DNA of 33,283 bases from Acidobacteriota bacterium (GCA_017996395.1 JAGOHA010000028.1:1-33283); one strand, 5' to 3'. Positions 16,288 through 24,450 are shown, counted from the stretch's first letter. The notes: generated by a model not told the origin, from the sequence alone. Numbers and translations are program-made.

Positions 16288-17103
16288 ATGGTCCGATACA
16301 AGCTGTTGCTGGAGTATGACGGCACGCGGTACGGCGGGTGGCAGATGCAGCGCAACACCCGGACGGTGCAGGGCGAGATGCTGAGCGCGGCCCGAACGGT
16401 GTTCGGCGTCGAGGAGTTGGAGCTGCTGGGGGCCGGCCGGACGGATGCGGGCGTCCACGCCCTGGGCCAGGTGGCGCACATCGAGGTATCCAAATCCCGC
16501 CCGCCGAACGAGATCATCCGGGCATTCAACGATTTACTCCCGCCGGATATCACCGTGCTGAAGGTGTGGCCGGCGCCGCCCCGCTTCCACGCCCGCTACC
16601 ACGCCCGGTCACGGAGTTACCTGTACCAGGTATCGCGCCGGAAGACGGCGTTTGGGAAGCGGTATGTCTGGTGGGTCAGGGATCCGCTGGACCTGCCGCG
16701 CATGCGGGCCGTGGCCGCCCGGATCGTCGGCCGGCACGACTTCCGCTCGTTCGTCGACAAGCGACTGGAGGACAAATCCACCAAGATCGAGCTGAGCGAG
16801 TTCGAGCTCCGCGAGTGCGGCGATCTGATCCTGTTCCGGGTGAGCGGCGCCCACTTCCTGTGGAAACTGGTGCGGCGACTGGTGGGCACGGTGGTGGCGG
16901 TGGGAGCCGGACGGCTATCCGGTGAACAGGTGGACGCCTTCTTCGAGGGACCGTCGCCTGAACCCGCCCGCTGGACCGCTCCGCCCTCGGGGCTCTTCCT
17001 GGAGTGCGTGCGGTTCGCGGACGATCCGCCGCCCGGCGATATCCGCCCGGTGCTCCGGCTCGATCGGCCGGTGCGCGGGGCCGGGATGTCGGATGAGCCA
17101 TGA
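16288..17103 (+). CDS. truA: tRNA pseudouridine(38-40) synthase
   Basis: The protein has 271 residues from ATG 16288, with AAGGAGG at 16275-16281. It matches TruA throughout: LLLEYDGTRYGGWQMQ, the catalytic motif GAGRTDAGVHALGQVAH with Asp53 as nucleophile, FHARYHARSRSYLY, the HDFRSFV segment, and the C-terminal FLWKLVRRLVGT followed by PPSGLFLE. The enzyme converts uridines 38-40 of the tRNA anticodon arm to pseudouridine in the cytoplasm. The frame is open back to 16129, but the upstream part is low-quality and AT-rich without a ribosome site. Its stop overlaps the start of a 41-codon ORF (ATGA). Confidence 0.95.
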   Translation: MVRYKLLLEYDGTRYGGWQMQRNTRTVQGEMLSAARTVFGVEELELLGAGRTDAGVHALGQVAHIEVSKSRPPNEIIRAFNDLLPPDITVLKVWPAPPRFHARYHARSRSYLYQVSRRKTAFGKRYVWWVRDPLDLPRMRAVAARIVGRHDFRSFVDKRLEDKSTKIELSEFELRECGDLILFRVSGAHFLWKLVRRLVGTVVAVGAGRLSGEQVDAFFEGPSPEPARWTAPPSGLFLECVRFADDPPPGDIRPVLRLDRPVRGAGMSDEP

Positions 17104-17225
17104 AAATCCCCGGCGGCACCACGCGCATCCAATCCGGCAACGCGCCGACCGTCAACGCCGCGCCGCCCGAATCATCCAGCGGCTGCATAACGGCGGAGGG
17201 CGACTCTGACCGAATGGCCCCGTGA
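17100..17225 (+). CDS. Small 41-residue ORF linking truA to the esterase
   Basis: ATG 17100 overlaps the truA stop (ATGA), and its TGA (17223-17225) overlaps the ATG of the esterase (TGATG). The product begins MKIPGGTTRIQSGNAP and is rich in Ser, Ala, Pro and Gly, with one Cys. Most codons (about 34 of 41) end in G or C, as in the neighbours, which favours real translation. I recognise no family. It may be a genuine small protein, or a coupling ORF that lets ribosomes pass from truA to the next gene. The double overlap is the main evidence. Confidence 0.45.
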   Translation: MKIPGGTTRIQSGNAPTVNAAPPESSSGCITAEGDSDRMAP

Positions 17226-18412
17226 TGATCAATCGTTGGATCCGATTTGTCGACGAGCTGACCCGGCGACCCGGCACCGATCGCCAGCAGTACCTCGACC
17301 GGCGTTTCCCCGGCCTGCAGGAGCGACTCGGTTTCCCGGTGCTGGGCGAGGATCGGGCGATCTTTGTCTTCCGTGGCTCCGCCCGGCGAGTCGCCGTCAC
17401 CGGTGACATGACCGGCTGGCGGCGGCGGCTGCCGCTGTCCCGGATTCCCGGCACCGACCTGTTCATGCGGGAGATGCCGTTCGAACCGGCGGCGCGCCTC
17501 GACTACAAGTTCGTCGTCGACGGGGAGTGGCGGATGGATCCGCTCAACACCCGGGTGATCTCCGAGGGAGGCGGCGAGAACTCGGAGCTGCGCATGCCCC
17601 GGTACCGGTCCGCACCCGAGGCGGACCCGGACGCCCCGGCGCCGCCGGGGCCACGCGAGTCGTTCCGGGTCAGCAGCCGGCACCTGGCCGGTTCGCGCCG
17701 CGTCACGGTCTGCCTGCCGGCGGCCTATGCACTCCGGCGCCGCTGGCCGGCGGTGTTCTTCCACGACGGCGCGGAATACCTGGCGCTGGGCCTGGCCGAC
17801 CGGATCCTCGGCTACATGGAGCGGGCCGGCGAGCTGGCGGCCGTGGGGATCTTCATCCATCACGGCGACCGCACCCGGGACTACACGCTGAACGCCGCCT
17901 ACGCCGATTTTCTCGCCGAGGAGCTGCTGCCGGAGCTGGCCGGGCGCTACCGCCTGGCGCGCGAGCCGGCCCGTCGGGTGATGGTGGGCGGCTCGCTGGG
18001 CGCGCTGGCCGCCGGTTATACCGCCTACCGCCACCCCGGCGTGTTCGGCGGGTGCGTCTGCCAGTCCGGCGCCTTCAGTCTGGCCTACCCGCCGGCGCGG
18101 CGCTCGCGCTTCCAGAGGCAGGAGCGCGAGGCGTTCGGGCTGAAGGTGGCCGAGGCGCCGCTGCCCACGCGCTTCTATCTGGTCTGGGGCAGCTACGAGC
18201 GCGCCGTCTGCGGACTGGATTTCGTTGCGGCCAACGAGCGCTTCGCCGCCGATCTGCGGCGCAATCCCACGGTCCGCGGCGTAACGGAGCGGGTACTGCC
18301 CCAGGGCCACAGCTGGGGGTTGTGGCGGGACACCCTGCGCGACGGGCTCCGCTGGAGTTTCGGCGGACGAGGTGCCGGCCGGAGCGCCGGCAGCGGCTCC
18401 GCTACCGGCTGA
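17225..18412 (+). CDS. Esterase-D-like alpha/beta hydrolase with N-terminal E-set/CBM48-like domain
   Basis: The protein has 395 residues from ATG 17225; GTG 17222 is an alternative. There is no close ribosome site, but the overlap with the preceding small ORF allows re-initiation. Residues about 40-110 (FVFRGSARRVAVTGDMTGW, then LDYKFVVDGEWRMDP) match the AMPK/CBM48-type early-set fold found in glycogen-binding and esterase proteins. The rest is a putative esterase of the Fes/enterochelin or esterase D group: VFFHDGAEY, the elbow GGSLGA with Ser257, and His362 in PQGHSWGLW. No signal peptide is visible, so it should be cytoplasmic. The substrate is unknown. It ends 14 bases before the GGDEF-EAL gene, so the two are probably co-transcribed. 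Confidence 0.8.
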   Translation: MINRWIRFVDELTRRPGTDRQQYLDRRFPGLQERLGFPVLGEDRAIFVFRGSARRVAVTGDMTGWRRRLPLSRIPGTDLFMREMPFEPAARLDYKFVVDGEWRMDPLNTRVISEGGGENSELRMPRYRSAPEADPDAPAPPGPRESFRVSSRHLAGSRRVTVCLPAAYALRRRWPAVFFHDGAEYLALGLADRILGYMERAGELAAVGIFIHHGDRTRDYTLNAAYADFLAEELLPELAGRYRLAREPARRVMVGGSLGALAAGYTAYRHPGVFGGCVCQSGAFSLAYPPARRSRFQRQEREAFGLKVAEAPLPTRFYLVWGSYERAVCGLDFVAANERFAADLRRNPTVRGVTERVLPQGHSWGLWRDTLRDGLRWSFGGRGAGRSAGSGSATG

Positions 18413-18426
18413 AGAGGAACAAATCC

Positions 18427-20823
18427 ATGGAGCACCATGTGACCCGAACAGAAGACCCGGGAGACGCGATGGAACGGCGCTTGCGCGACCCGCGGCATTC
18501 CGTGAAGCTGCTGCTGGCCGTGGCGTTGGCCATGTCGATGTCGGCCCACCTGCTGTCCCGCCTGCTGGAAGTGTGGATCCCGGTTCTCCGGCAGTCCCTC
18601 ACTCTCAGCCTGTTCGTGGAGCTGGCAATCCTGATTGTGCTGCTGGGGCCGGTGATTGCCCTGTTCCGGCCGGCCATCCGGCGCGTGATCCGCTGGTTTG
18701 ACGCCGAACGCGAGCTCGAGGACTCCAAACTCCGGTTCGAGACGCTGTTCGCCCGCTCCGGCATCGGCGTGTTCATGGTGGGCCTCGATGGGCGGATCCT
18801 CCGGGCCAATGAAGATTTTCAAACCATGACCGGCTATGCCGAGCGCGAGTTGCGCGACATGCGGCACACCGAGCTGATCCATCCGGACGATCGGACCCGG
18901 CACGAGCGCTACTACCAGGATTTTCTGAAGGGGCGCATCGACCGGTTCACGCTGGAGGCGCGGTATGTCCTGAAGTCCGGCCGGGCGCTCTGGTCCCGGA
19001 TGCACGCCGCCATGCACCGGGACACCGCCGGGCAGCCGCAGTTCGCCGTGTGCATCACCGAGGACGTGACGGAGCGCCGGAAGGCGGAGCAGCATCTCCG
19101 CCAGACCGCCAAGATCATCGAGAACACGGAGGAAGGCGTGGTGGTGACGGCCGCCGACGGCCGGATCCAGTTCGTCAACCCCGCCTTCACGGCCATCACC
19201 GGTTACGCGGTGGATGAAGTTCTCGGCCAGACCCCGCGCATTCTCAAGTCCGATCACCACCCGCCCGAGTTCTACCGCAGCCTCTGGCAGCAGTTGATCG
19301 CCACCGGGCGCTGGGAGGGTGAGATCTGGAACCGCCGCAAGAGCGGCGAGGTTTACCCGCAGTGGCTGACGATTTCCTCGATCCTCGACGACCAGGGCGG
19401 AGTGGCCCAGTATGTCTCAGTCTTCCATGACATCTCGGAACAGAAACAGCGCGAGGCGCTGATCACGCACCAGGCCTTCCACGACGCCCTGACCGGCCTG
19501 CCCAACCGGGTTCTGTTCACTGACCGGTTGACCCTGGCGCTCGCCCACAGCCAGCGGGTGGGCCGATCCATGGCGGTGCTGTTCGTGGACATCGACCGGT
19601 TCAAGGTGGTCAACGACACCCTGGGCCACCTGGTGGGTGACCGGCTGCTGCAGGAAGCAGCCCGGCGCATCCAGCGGTGCGTCCGCGGTGAAGATACGGT
19701 GGCGCGCATGGGGGGCGACGAATTCACCGTCATCCTGCAGGAAGTGGACGAACCCGGAGTGCGGCGGATCGCCGGCCGGATCCTCGAGGAAATCACGGCG
19801 CCGATCAGCATCGACGGCCAGGAGCTGCACACAGCCGCGAGCATCGGAATCAGTATGGCTCCAGCGGATGGCCAGAGCGCCGAGACCCTGATGAAGCACG
19901 CCGACATCGCCCTGTACAAGGCCAAGGACGGTGGTCGCAACCAGTTCTGGTTCTTCAGCTCCGGACACAACGGCCGCTACGTCAGCGACCTGAACCTGGA
20001 GCGCGACCTGCGGCGGGCGGTGGAGCGGGCAGAATTCGAAATTCACTTTCAGCCCCGCGTCAACCTGGCCTCCGGGCGCATCGGAAGCGCCGAGGTGCTG
20101 GTGCGGTGGCGCCACCCGGAGCGGGGCCTGATTGGCCCGGGGGATTTCATTCCGCTGGCCGAAGAGACCCGGCTCATCCTGCCCATCAGCGAGTGGGTGT
20201 TGCGGGCGGCCTGCACCCAGGCCGTGGCGTGGCGAGCGGCGGGATACCCCGCTCTCCGCCTGGCCGTCAACATCTGCGCATGCCATTTCCATAATCCGGG
20301 CTTGCCGGAGCAGCTCGCGGCGCTGCTGCAGGAGACCGGGCTGCCGCCGGACCAGCTGGAACTGGAGATCACCGAGACGGTGGCCATGCGGGACCTGGAG
20401 GCCAGCGTGAAACTGCTCGAGGCGCTGCAGAGTCAGGGCATTCACCTGTCGATGGACGATTTCGGCACCGGCTATTCATCGCTCGGCTCGCTCTCCCGCA
20501 TTCCGGTGCAATCTCTGAAGCTGCACCGCTCCTTTGTCGAGAACGTCGAGTGGGATCCGGAGCGGGCGCGGATCCTGCGGCTGGTGATCGTGCTGGCGCA
20601 CACGCTGGGAGTGAAAGTGGTGGCCGAAGGGGTGGAGACCATCCGCCAGGTGGACCTGCTGCGGGATTACCGGTGCGACGAAGTGCAGGGCTTCCTGTTC
20701 AGCCGGGCGCTCCCGGCGGACGATTTCCGCGAGGCATTCCTGACGCACCCGGACCGCCTGGTCGCCTGGCCCGTGGTTCAGTTGCAGACCGGGTCGTCGG
20801 ACGACCTTCCGTCCGTCGTCTGA
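18427..20823 (+). CDS. Membrane PAS-PAS-GGDEF-EAL cyclic-di-GMP enzyme
   Basis: The protein has 798 residues from ATG 18427, with AGAGGA at 18413-18418. Two membrane helices (about 27-47 and 60-80) are followed by PAS domains (about 103-215 and 220-340), a GGDEF domain (about 345-505) and an EAL domain (about 525-775). The cyclase site GGDEF is intact at 429-433, and the inhibitory RxxD site (RGED, 420-423) is present five residues before it. In the EAL domain the signature reads EVL from Glu556. [34 protein letters not shown] and EVQGF keep the metal and substrate residues. The usual LKID motif is LKLH. It should sense a signal at the inner membrane and make and/or degrade c-di-GMP. A PilZ gene lies two genes downstream. 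Confidence 0.93.
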   Translation: MEHHVTRTEDPGDAMERRLRDPRHSVKLLLAVALAMSMSAHLLSRLLEVWIPVLRQSLTLSLFVELAILIVLLGPVIALFRPAIRRVIRWFDAERELEDSKLRFETLFARSGIGVFMVGLDGRILRANEDFQTMTGYAERELRDMRHTELIHPDDRTRHERYYQDFLKGRIDRFTLEARYVLKSGRALWSRMHAAMHRDTAGQPQFAVCITEDVTERRKAEQHLRQTAKIIENTEEGVVVTAADGRIQFVNPAFTAITGYAVDEVLGQTPRILKSDHHPPEFYRSLWQQLIATGRWEGEIWNRRKSGEVYPQWLTISSILDDQGGVAQYVSVFHDISEQKQREALITHQAFHDALTGLPNRVLFTDRLTLALAHSQRVGRSMAVLFVDIDRFKVVNDTLGHLVGDRLLQEAARRIQRCVRGEDTVARMGGDEFTVILQEVDEPGVRRIAGRILEEITAPISIDGQELHTAASIGISMAPADGQSAETLMKHADIALYKAKDGGRNQFWFFSSGHNGRYVSDLNLERDLRRAVERAEFEIHFQPRVNLASGRIGSAEVLVRWRHPERGLIGPGDFIPLAEETRLILPISEWVLRAACTQAVAWRAAGYPALRLAVNICACHFHNPGLPEQLAALLQETGLPPDQLELEITETVAMRDLEASVKLLEALQSQGIHLSMDDFGTGYSSLGSLSRIPVQSLKLHRSFVENVEWDPERARILRLVIVLAHTLGVKVVAEGVETIRQVDLLRDYRCDEVQGFLFSRALPADDFREAFLTHPDRLVAWPVVQLQTGSSDDLPSVV

Positions 20824-20856
20824 TGGCGACATTTGCACCGGGCCGCGACCGTTCGA

Positions 20857-20865
20857 TGGTATGAT
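20857..20865 (+). promoter_or_regulatory. Extended -10 promoter candidate for the cyclophilin gene
   Basis: TGGTATGAT fits TGn plus a hexamer one base off TATAAT. The -35-like TTGCAC upstream is too far away (21 bp). A start near 20872 would give a 31-base leader that includes the ribosome site. Confidence 0.4.
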
Positions 20866-20902
20866 TCGAGCGTCGGCCAACTTGCGCCAAGGAGGATATA
20901 CG

Positions 20903-21388
20903 ATGGCGCTCAAACAATGGACCACGCCTCCCCCGATGCAGATCGATCCCACGAAAAGCTACCGGGTGTCGCTCGAGACGGACCGGGGAACCGTCGAACT
21001 GGAGCTCCACGCCCGGTACGCGCCCCAGACGGTGAACAACTTCGTGTTTCTGGCTCGGGAGGGGTTCTACAACGGCATCACGTTTCATCGCGTGATCGCC
21101 GACTTCATGGTCCAGGGCGGCGATCCCACGGGGACGGGACGCGGCGGACCCGGCTACCGCTTTGAAGACGAGTTCAAGGACAATCCGCTCCGGCATGAAA
21201 AGGGCGTGATCTCGATGGCCAATGCCGGACCTGGCACGAACGGCAGCCAGTTCTTCATCACCCACTCGCCCCAGCCGCATCTGGACGGCCGCCACACGGT
21301 CTTCGGCAAGGTCACCGCCGGTCAGGCGGTGGTGGACGCCATCCGGCAGGGGGACCACATCATCCGGGTGACTGTCCAGGAGTCCTAG
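20903..21388 (+). CDS. Cyclophilin-type peptidyl-prolyl cis-trans isomerase
   Basis: The protein has 161 residues from ATG 20903, with AAGGAGG ten bases upstream. It is a compact cyclophilin: [20 protein letters not shown], then [20 protein letters not shown] with the catalytic Arg, and [17 protein letters not shown] with the binding-pocket residues. It speeds cis-trans isomerisation of prolyl bonds during folding. There is no signal peptide, so it is cytoplasmic, like bacterial PpiB. It stands 79 bases after the GGDEF-EAL gene, behind its own promoter-like sequence. Confidence 0.93.
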   Translation: MALKQWTTPPPMQIDPTKSYRVSLETDRGTVELELHARYAPQTVNNFVFLAREGFYNGITFHRVIADFMVQGGDPTGTGRGGPGYRFEDEFKDNPLRHEKGVISMANAGPGTNGSQFFITHSPQPHLDGRHTVFGKVTAGQAVVDAIRQGDHIIRVTVQES

Positions 21389-21469
21389 GGCGCCGCCGGA
21401 GCCGGTCCGCCCGGCATCATCAGCACTGGGGACGCGTCGGGTTCGAACGCGCGACCGCCTCATCCGTTT

Positions 21470-21488
21470 GTATGGGTAGACACCATAC
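21470..21488 (+). promoter_or_regulatory. Inverted repeat upstream of the PilZ gene
   Basis: GTATGG (21470-21475) and CCATAC (21483-21488) flank a 7-base spacer, just before the ribosome site GGGGAGG (21492-21498) of the PilZ gene. It may be an operator or a leader hairpin; this is weak evidence. Confidence 0.25.
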
Positions 21489-21504
21489 GATGGGGAGGTG
21501 GATC

Positions 21505-21822
21505 GTGCGCGACGAAACGTTTTGGCCGCGGGAGGAGCTGCGGGTTGCCGTGCGGGTGCCGGTCATGATGGAGGTCACCGGGGATCGGGGAGAGGTGTTC
21601 TTTCTCGATTCCGTAACCGCCGACGTCTCCCGGAGCGGCTGCCGACTGGATCTGGGCGGACCCGCGTTGTTTCCCAACTGGCTCGAACTGGGCAAGCCGT
21701 TCCGCGCGTCGCTCAACTTCGGTCGGCAAACCCTGGACGCCTGGGTGGCCGTCATCTGGCAGCACGGCGTCCAGTGCGGGATCCAGTTCGTGGACCGGGA
21801 CAAGCACTGGGTCATGAACTGA
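21505..21822 (+). CDS. Single-domain PilZ protein (c-di-GMP receptor)
   Basis: The protein has 105 residues from GTG 21505, chosen because GGGGAGG ends six bases before it; ATG 21490 and ATG 21472 lie in frame upstream without ribosome sites. It has the two PilZ signatures: RxxxR at residues 9-13 (REELR) and DxSxxG at 40-45 (DVSRSG). The rest fits the six-stranded barrel. PilZ domains bind cyclic-di-GMP and pass the signal to partners. The nearby membrane GGDEF-EAL protein is a plausible source of the ligand. A strong stem-loop begins two bases after its stop. Confidence 0.8.
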   Translation: MRDETFWPREELRVAVRVPVMMEVTGDRGEVFFLDSVTADVSRSGCRLDLGGPALFPNWLELGKPFRASLNFGRQTLDAWVAVIWQHGVQCGIQFVDRDKHWVMN

Positions 21823-21824
21823 AA

Positions 21825-21849
21825 GACCCGGGGCTGGTAGCCCCGGGTC
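21825..21849 (+). terminator. Strong stem-loop after the PilZ gene
   Basis: GACCCGGGGCT (21825-21835), loop GGT, AGCCCCGGGTC (21839-21849): a perfect 11-bp stem two bases after the stop. No T-run follows on the plus strand; on the minus strand TTTC follows, so it might also stop transcripts from the convergent M56 gene. Confidence 0.5.
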
Positions 21850-21939
21850 GACGGGTGACGGACATCGGGCTGAATCGTCGGGGCCGGTGGGTACAGCCGG
21901 CAACCCGACTGGGGTGTCCTGCCCGCGGGCGAGACCGAC

Positions 21940-23865
21940 TCACGCACCCGCGGCGATCTGACGGCTGGGCGGTTCCGGCGGCGGTGGCGGCGCCGGAGCT
22001 TTGTCCGGCTTGGCAGGCGGCGCCGGCGGTGCCGGTGGGGCGGGCGGCGCCGGTGGAGCGGTTGCGGCCGCCTTTTTCAGAGGTGCCGGCGGTTTAGGCG
22101 GTGCCGGCGGTTTAGGCGGCGCCGGCGGCTCGGGCGGTTCGGTGTCCCGGTCGAGGTCCAGGTCGATATCGATATCGAGATCATCGAGGCCGCTCAGCAA
22201 CTCATCCATGTCTCCGACCAGGTCGTCCATGTCGCGGGTCCAGTGGTCCATGTGTTGGCGGTAAGCTTCCACTTCGATCCGGGCCAGCTCCTGGGCCGTT
22301 TTCCGGATCTCCTCGATCAGGGGCTGCAGCTCGGCCGTGAAATCGGCTTTCACCGTCCGGGCGGCGGCGCGCAGTTCCTCGCGGGACTGGCGGACGCGCT
22401 CCGTGGCAGCCCGTCGGGCTTCCGTGGAATCTCCCGCCTCGCGCAGCTCCGTTTCCAACTGGGCCTGCAGATGCTCCATCTTGGCCTGGAGCGCCCCGTT
22501 GATCTGTTGGCCGACCGCATCGATCTTCTGCTCCAGGAACTGCAGCTTCTTTTCGAGCTGCTCCCGGCGCGCCTCGAGCTCCTGGCACTTCTTTTCGGTG
22601 GCGGCCTGCTCCGCTTTCAGGCGCGCCTCGTCCCTGGCGGCCGGCGCCGATTGCGGTTGGTCGGCCGGCATTGCCGCGTCAGGCTGGGCATCGGGTGGCG
22701 TTGCGACGAGGTCGGCGCACACCACTGCCGGCAGGGTGGGGATGTCCGGTTCCGCGATCTGCAGGAAACTCAATTCGCGGGCGAACAACAGGGCCGTCAG
22801 CCCCAGCAGCGCGATGGCGCCCAAGAGCAGCCATCGGCTGGGGCGAGGATTATGATTGCGCTTTTTATCGAGTAACATTTCAATTCTCCTCCTGAGGATT
22901 TGGCGGGTGTGCACCGCGCCGGGCGAGGGCATGGCGGCGCCGGCGCCGGCGGCCAGCTCCAGGACCCGGGACAGGCACAGGATATACGAACGGCGGCGGC
23001 CGGTGGCGGAGACCACCCAGTCGTCACAGGCGATCTCGCGCTCTTCGGAGAGACGACGACCGATCCAGCGCACCGCCGGTTGGCAGAAAAAGAGGGCCGT
23101 CACCACCTGCTGCAGCAGGTTGGCCCAGTCGTCCCAGCGCCGCAGGTGGGCGGCCTCGTGCAGCACCACCTGGCGGAACTCTTCTGGCGTGAGGCGGCTG
23201 ACCATCGCTTCGGGGAAGAGGATGAGGGGACGCAGGAACCCGGCGACGGTGGGGATGGTGATCCCGGGCGCCACCGCCAGGCGAAAACTCCGTTGGAACG
23301 CGCCCCGGCGCAGCACCAGCTCGTCCGCCAGCCGAGGCTCCGGCTCGATGAGTCGGGCCCGGCGGCGGAAGCGCTGCAGCCGCAGCCAATGGAATCCGAG
23401 GCGCACCATGCCCCCGGCGGCGCCGACGGCCCAAACCAGCATCAGCGTCAGGGTCCAGCTGCCGCCGGGAACCACCAGCGGCGCCCAGGGCCCGGGTTCC
23501 GGTGCCGTCTCAGCGACAGGCGGACGCATTCGCAGCGGTTGTGTCGGTGTCGGGAGCGGACCGGGCAGCCGGGCGGTGGCGGACATCGTGTCCGGGAGGT
23601 CCACCGTGGGTTCAAACCGTGCCGGCGCGGGCGGGTCCCAGTAGGAGGGGGGCTTCGAGGAAAGGGCCATGAAGCCGAGAGTCAATCCCACGATCGCCGC
23701 CAGCGCCACCCACCACACCGCGTAGCGGGTGCCGGCGCTCAATCGTCGCCCGAACCCAAGAATCACGGCCACCCCCAGGGTCAGGAGCAGGCCGGCGATC
23801 AGGCCGTTGATCCAGCCGGCGGCCGCAGGGCGGGCCAGCGACTCCAGGACGAAGACGGGGTCCAT
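21940..23865 (-). CDS. M56-family (BlaR1/MecR1-like) membrane sensor protease with coiled-coil and Pro-rich tail
   Basis: The protein has 641 residues. Membrane helices near residues 17-38, 46-68 and 120-145 surround an M56 metallopeptidase domain with the zinc motif H236-E237-x-x-H240 (LHEAAHLRRWDDW) and the later EEREIACDDWVV. A fourth helix lies at about 340-360 (LLLGAIALLGLTALLFA). In BlaR1 the C-terminal sensor is a penicillin-binding domain. Here it is replaced by a long coiled coil (about 405-550), an acidic run of Asp alternating with Ile or Leu (about 560-572) and a Pro/Ala-rich tail (about 575-641). The signal sensed is therefore probably not a beta-lactam. The start overlaps the repressor stop (TGATG), so the two form one operon. 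The probable role is cleavage of the BlaI-type repressor. Confidence 0.85.
   Translation of the reverse strand: MDPVFVLESLARPAAAGWINGLIAGLLLTLGVAVILGFGRRLSAGTRYAVWWVALAAIVGLTLGFMALSSKPPSYWDPPAPARFEPTVDLPDTMSATARLPGPLPTPTQPLRMRPPVAETAPEPGPWAPLVVPGGSWTLTLMLVWAVGAAGGMVRLGFHWLRLQRFRRRARLIEPEPRLADELVLRRGAFQRSFRLAVAPGITIPTVAGFLRPLILFPEAMVSRLTPEEFRQVVLHEAAHLRRWDDWANLLQQVVTALFFCQPAVRWIGRRLSEEREIACDDWVVSATGRRRSYILCLSRVLELAAGAGAAMPSPGAVHTRQILRRRIEMLLDKKRNHNPRPSRWLLLGAIALLGLTALLFARELSFLQIAEPDIPTLPAVVCADLVATPPDAQPDAAMPADQPQSAPAARDEARLKAEQAATEKKCQELEARREQLEKKLQFLEQKIDAVGQQINGALQAKMEHLQAQLETELREAGDSTEARRAATERVRQSREELRAAARTVKADFTAELQPLIEEIRKTAQELARIEVEAYRQHMDHWTRDMDDLVGDMDELLSGLDDLDIDIDLDLDRDTEPPEPPAPPKPPAPPKPPAPLKKAAATAPPAPPAPPAPPAPPAKPDKAPAPPPPPEPPSRQIAAGA
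22083..22136 (-). repeat. 18-nt tandem repeat inside the M56 gene
   Basis: GTGCCGGCGGTTTAGGCG occurs twice in a row (22083-22100 and 22101-22118), followed by a diverged third unit. It encodes six-residue PPKPPA-type steps of the Pro-rich tail. A second block at about 22011-22060 is built of 9-nt units encoding PPA. Confidence 0.65.
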
Positions 23866-24254
23866 CAGGATTCCTCCCCCTCGGTCTGATCGATCAGCTC
23901 GCGGATCCGGGTCAACTCGTCGCCGGTCAGCGATTCCTGCTCCAGCAGGTTCTGCACCAGCAGCTCCGGCGAGCCGTCGAAGAAGCGGCTGACCACGTGG
24001 TGCAGGGCGCGGCGGCGCGCGTCGGTCCGCTCGGTGGCCGGGTGGTACAGGTGCGCGCGACCCTGCTTCGTGTGCCGGACGTATCCCTTCTCTTCCAGGA
24101 TCCGGAGGAAGGTCAGGACGGTGTTGTACGCCCAGCCCCGTTCGGCACTCAGGGCGGCCACCACGTCGCCCACGGTCGCGGCACGGCGCTCCCAGAGCAC
24201 GTCCATGATTTTCAGTTCGGCGTCGGTGAGTGTGGGAGATTTCTTGCGGGCCAT
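23865..24254 (-). CDS. BlaI/MecI/CopY-type transcriptional repressor
   Basis: The protein has 129 residues. A winged helix (about 8-72) starts LTDAELKIMDVLWERRAATVGDVV, with the recognition helix in WAYNTVLTFLRILEEKGYV and the wing in RAHLYHP. The C-terminal helices (about 78-125) form the dimer part, and RFFDGS lies near the region where BlaI/MecI are cut by their partner proteases. It should repress its own operon and perhaps others until the M56 protein inactivates it. It is the first gene of a two-gene operon. Its promoter region carries two similar AT-rich operator-like sites. Confidence 0.9.
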   Translation of the reverse strand: MARKKSPTLTDAELKIMDVLWERRAATVGDVVAALSAERGWAYNTVLTFLRILEEKGYVRHTKQGRAHLYHPATERTDARRRALHHVVSRFFDGSPELLVQNLLEQESLTGDELTRIRELIDQTEGEES

Positions 24255-24271
24255 GGGTTTTCCATCCTGAA

Positions 24272-24290
24272 AACTAATTATTTAATAGTT
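24272..24290. promoter_or_regulatory. Operator-like site O1 of the blaI-type gene
   Basis: AACTAATTATTTAATAGTT has inverted ends AACTA/TAGTT around a 9-base centre. ACTA...TAGT half-sites are the kind used by BlaI/MecI-type repressors. It lies just downstream of the predicted transcription start. Confidence 0.5.
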
Positions 24291-24298
24291 CGGTCACA

Positions 24299-24328
24299 AT
24301 TATCGGTCGGGTTGTTTTGTGTTGTCAA
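24299..24328 (-). promoter_or_regulatory. Sigma-70-type promoter of the blaI-M56 operon
   Basis: On the minus strand a perfect -35 TTGACA (24328-24323), an 18-bp spacer and -10 GATAAT (24304-24299). The predicted start is near 24292, about 38 bases before the ATG. Confidence 0.6.
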
Positions 24329-24345
24329 CTAATTTCTTAATATTA
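24327..24345. promoter_or_regulatory. Operator-like site O2 of the blaI-type gene
   Basis: AACTAATTTCTTAATATTA resembles site O1, in the same orientation and starting 55 bases further on. It touches the upstream end of the -35 box. Its right half-site is less well kept than that of O1, and it also contains the 10-nt palindrome TTAATATTAA (24337-24346). Confidence 0.45.
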
Positions 24346-24399
24346 ATACGCGGGCTCTGGCGTCCAGGTTGCAAAAAATGTCGTGGCAGCACAAAAGAT

Positions 24400-24421
24400 C
24401 CGCGCGCCTGAAGGCGCGCGG
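24400..24421 (-). terminator. Terminator candidate after the RND operon
   Basis: CCGCGCGCC pairs with GGCGCGCGG around a TGAA loop. Read on the minus strand it follows the second RND gene by about 30 bases and is trailed by GATCTTTTG, a short T-run. It separates the RND operon from the blaI promoter. Confidence 0.55.
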
Positions 24422-24450
24422 GATTAAACGGTCATGCGAGGATCCACAAA

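Noticed and set aside
17527-18426. Extension of the GGDEF-EAL gene upstream to 17527
   Set aside because: The upstream part is an Arg/Gly/Pro-rich shadow of the esterase gene. ATG 18427 has a ribosome site and gives the expected membrane start.
21430-21460. GTTCGAAC motif resembling a tRNA T-loop
   Set aside because: On either strand the flanking bases do not form a T-stem, and no acceptor stem or anticodon arm can be built around it.
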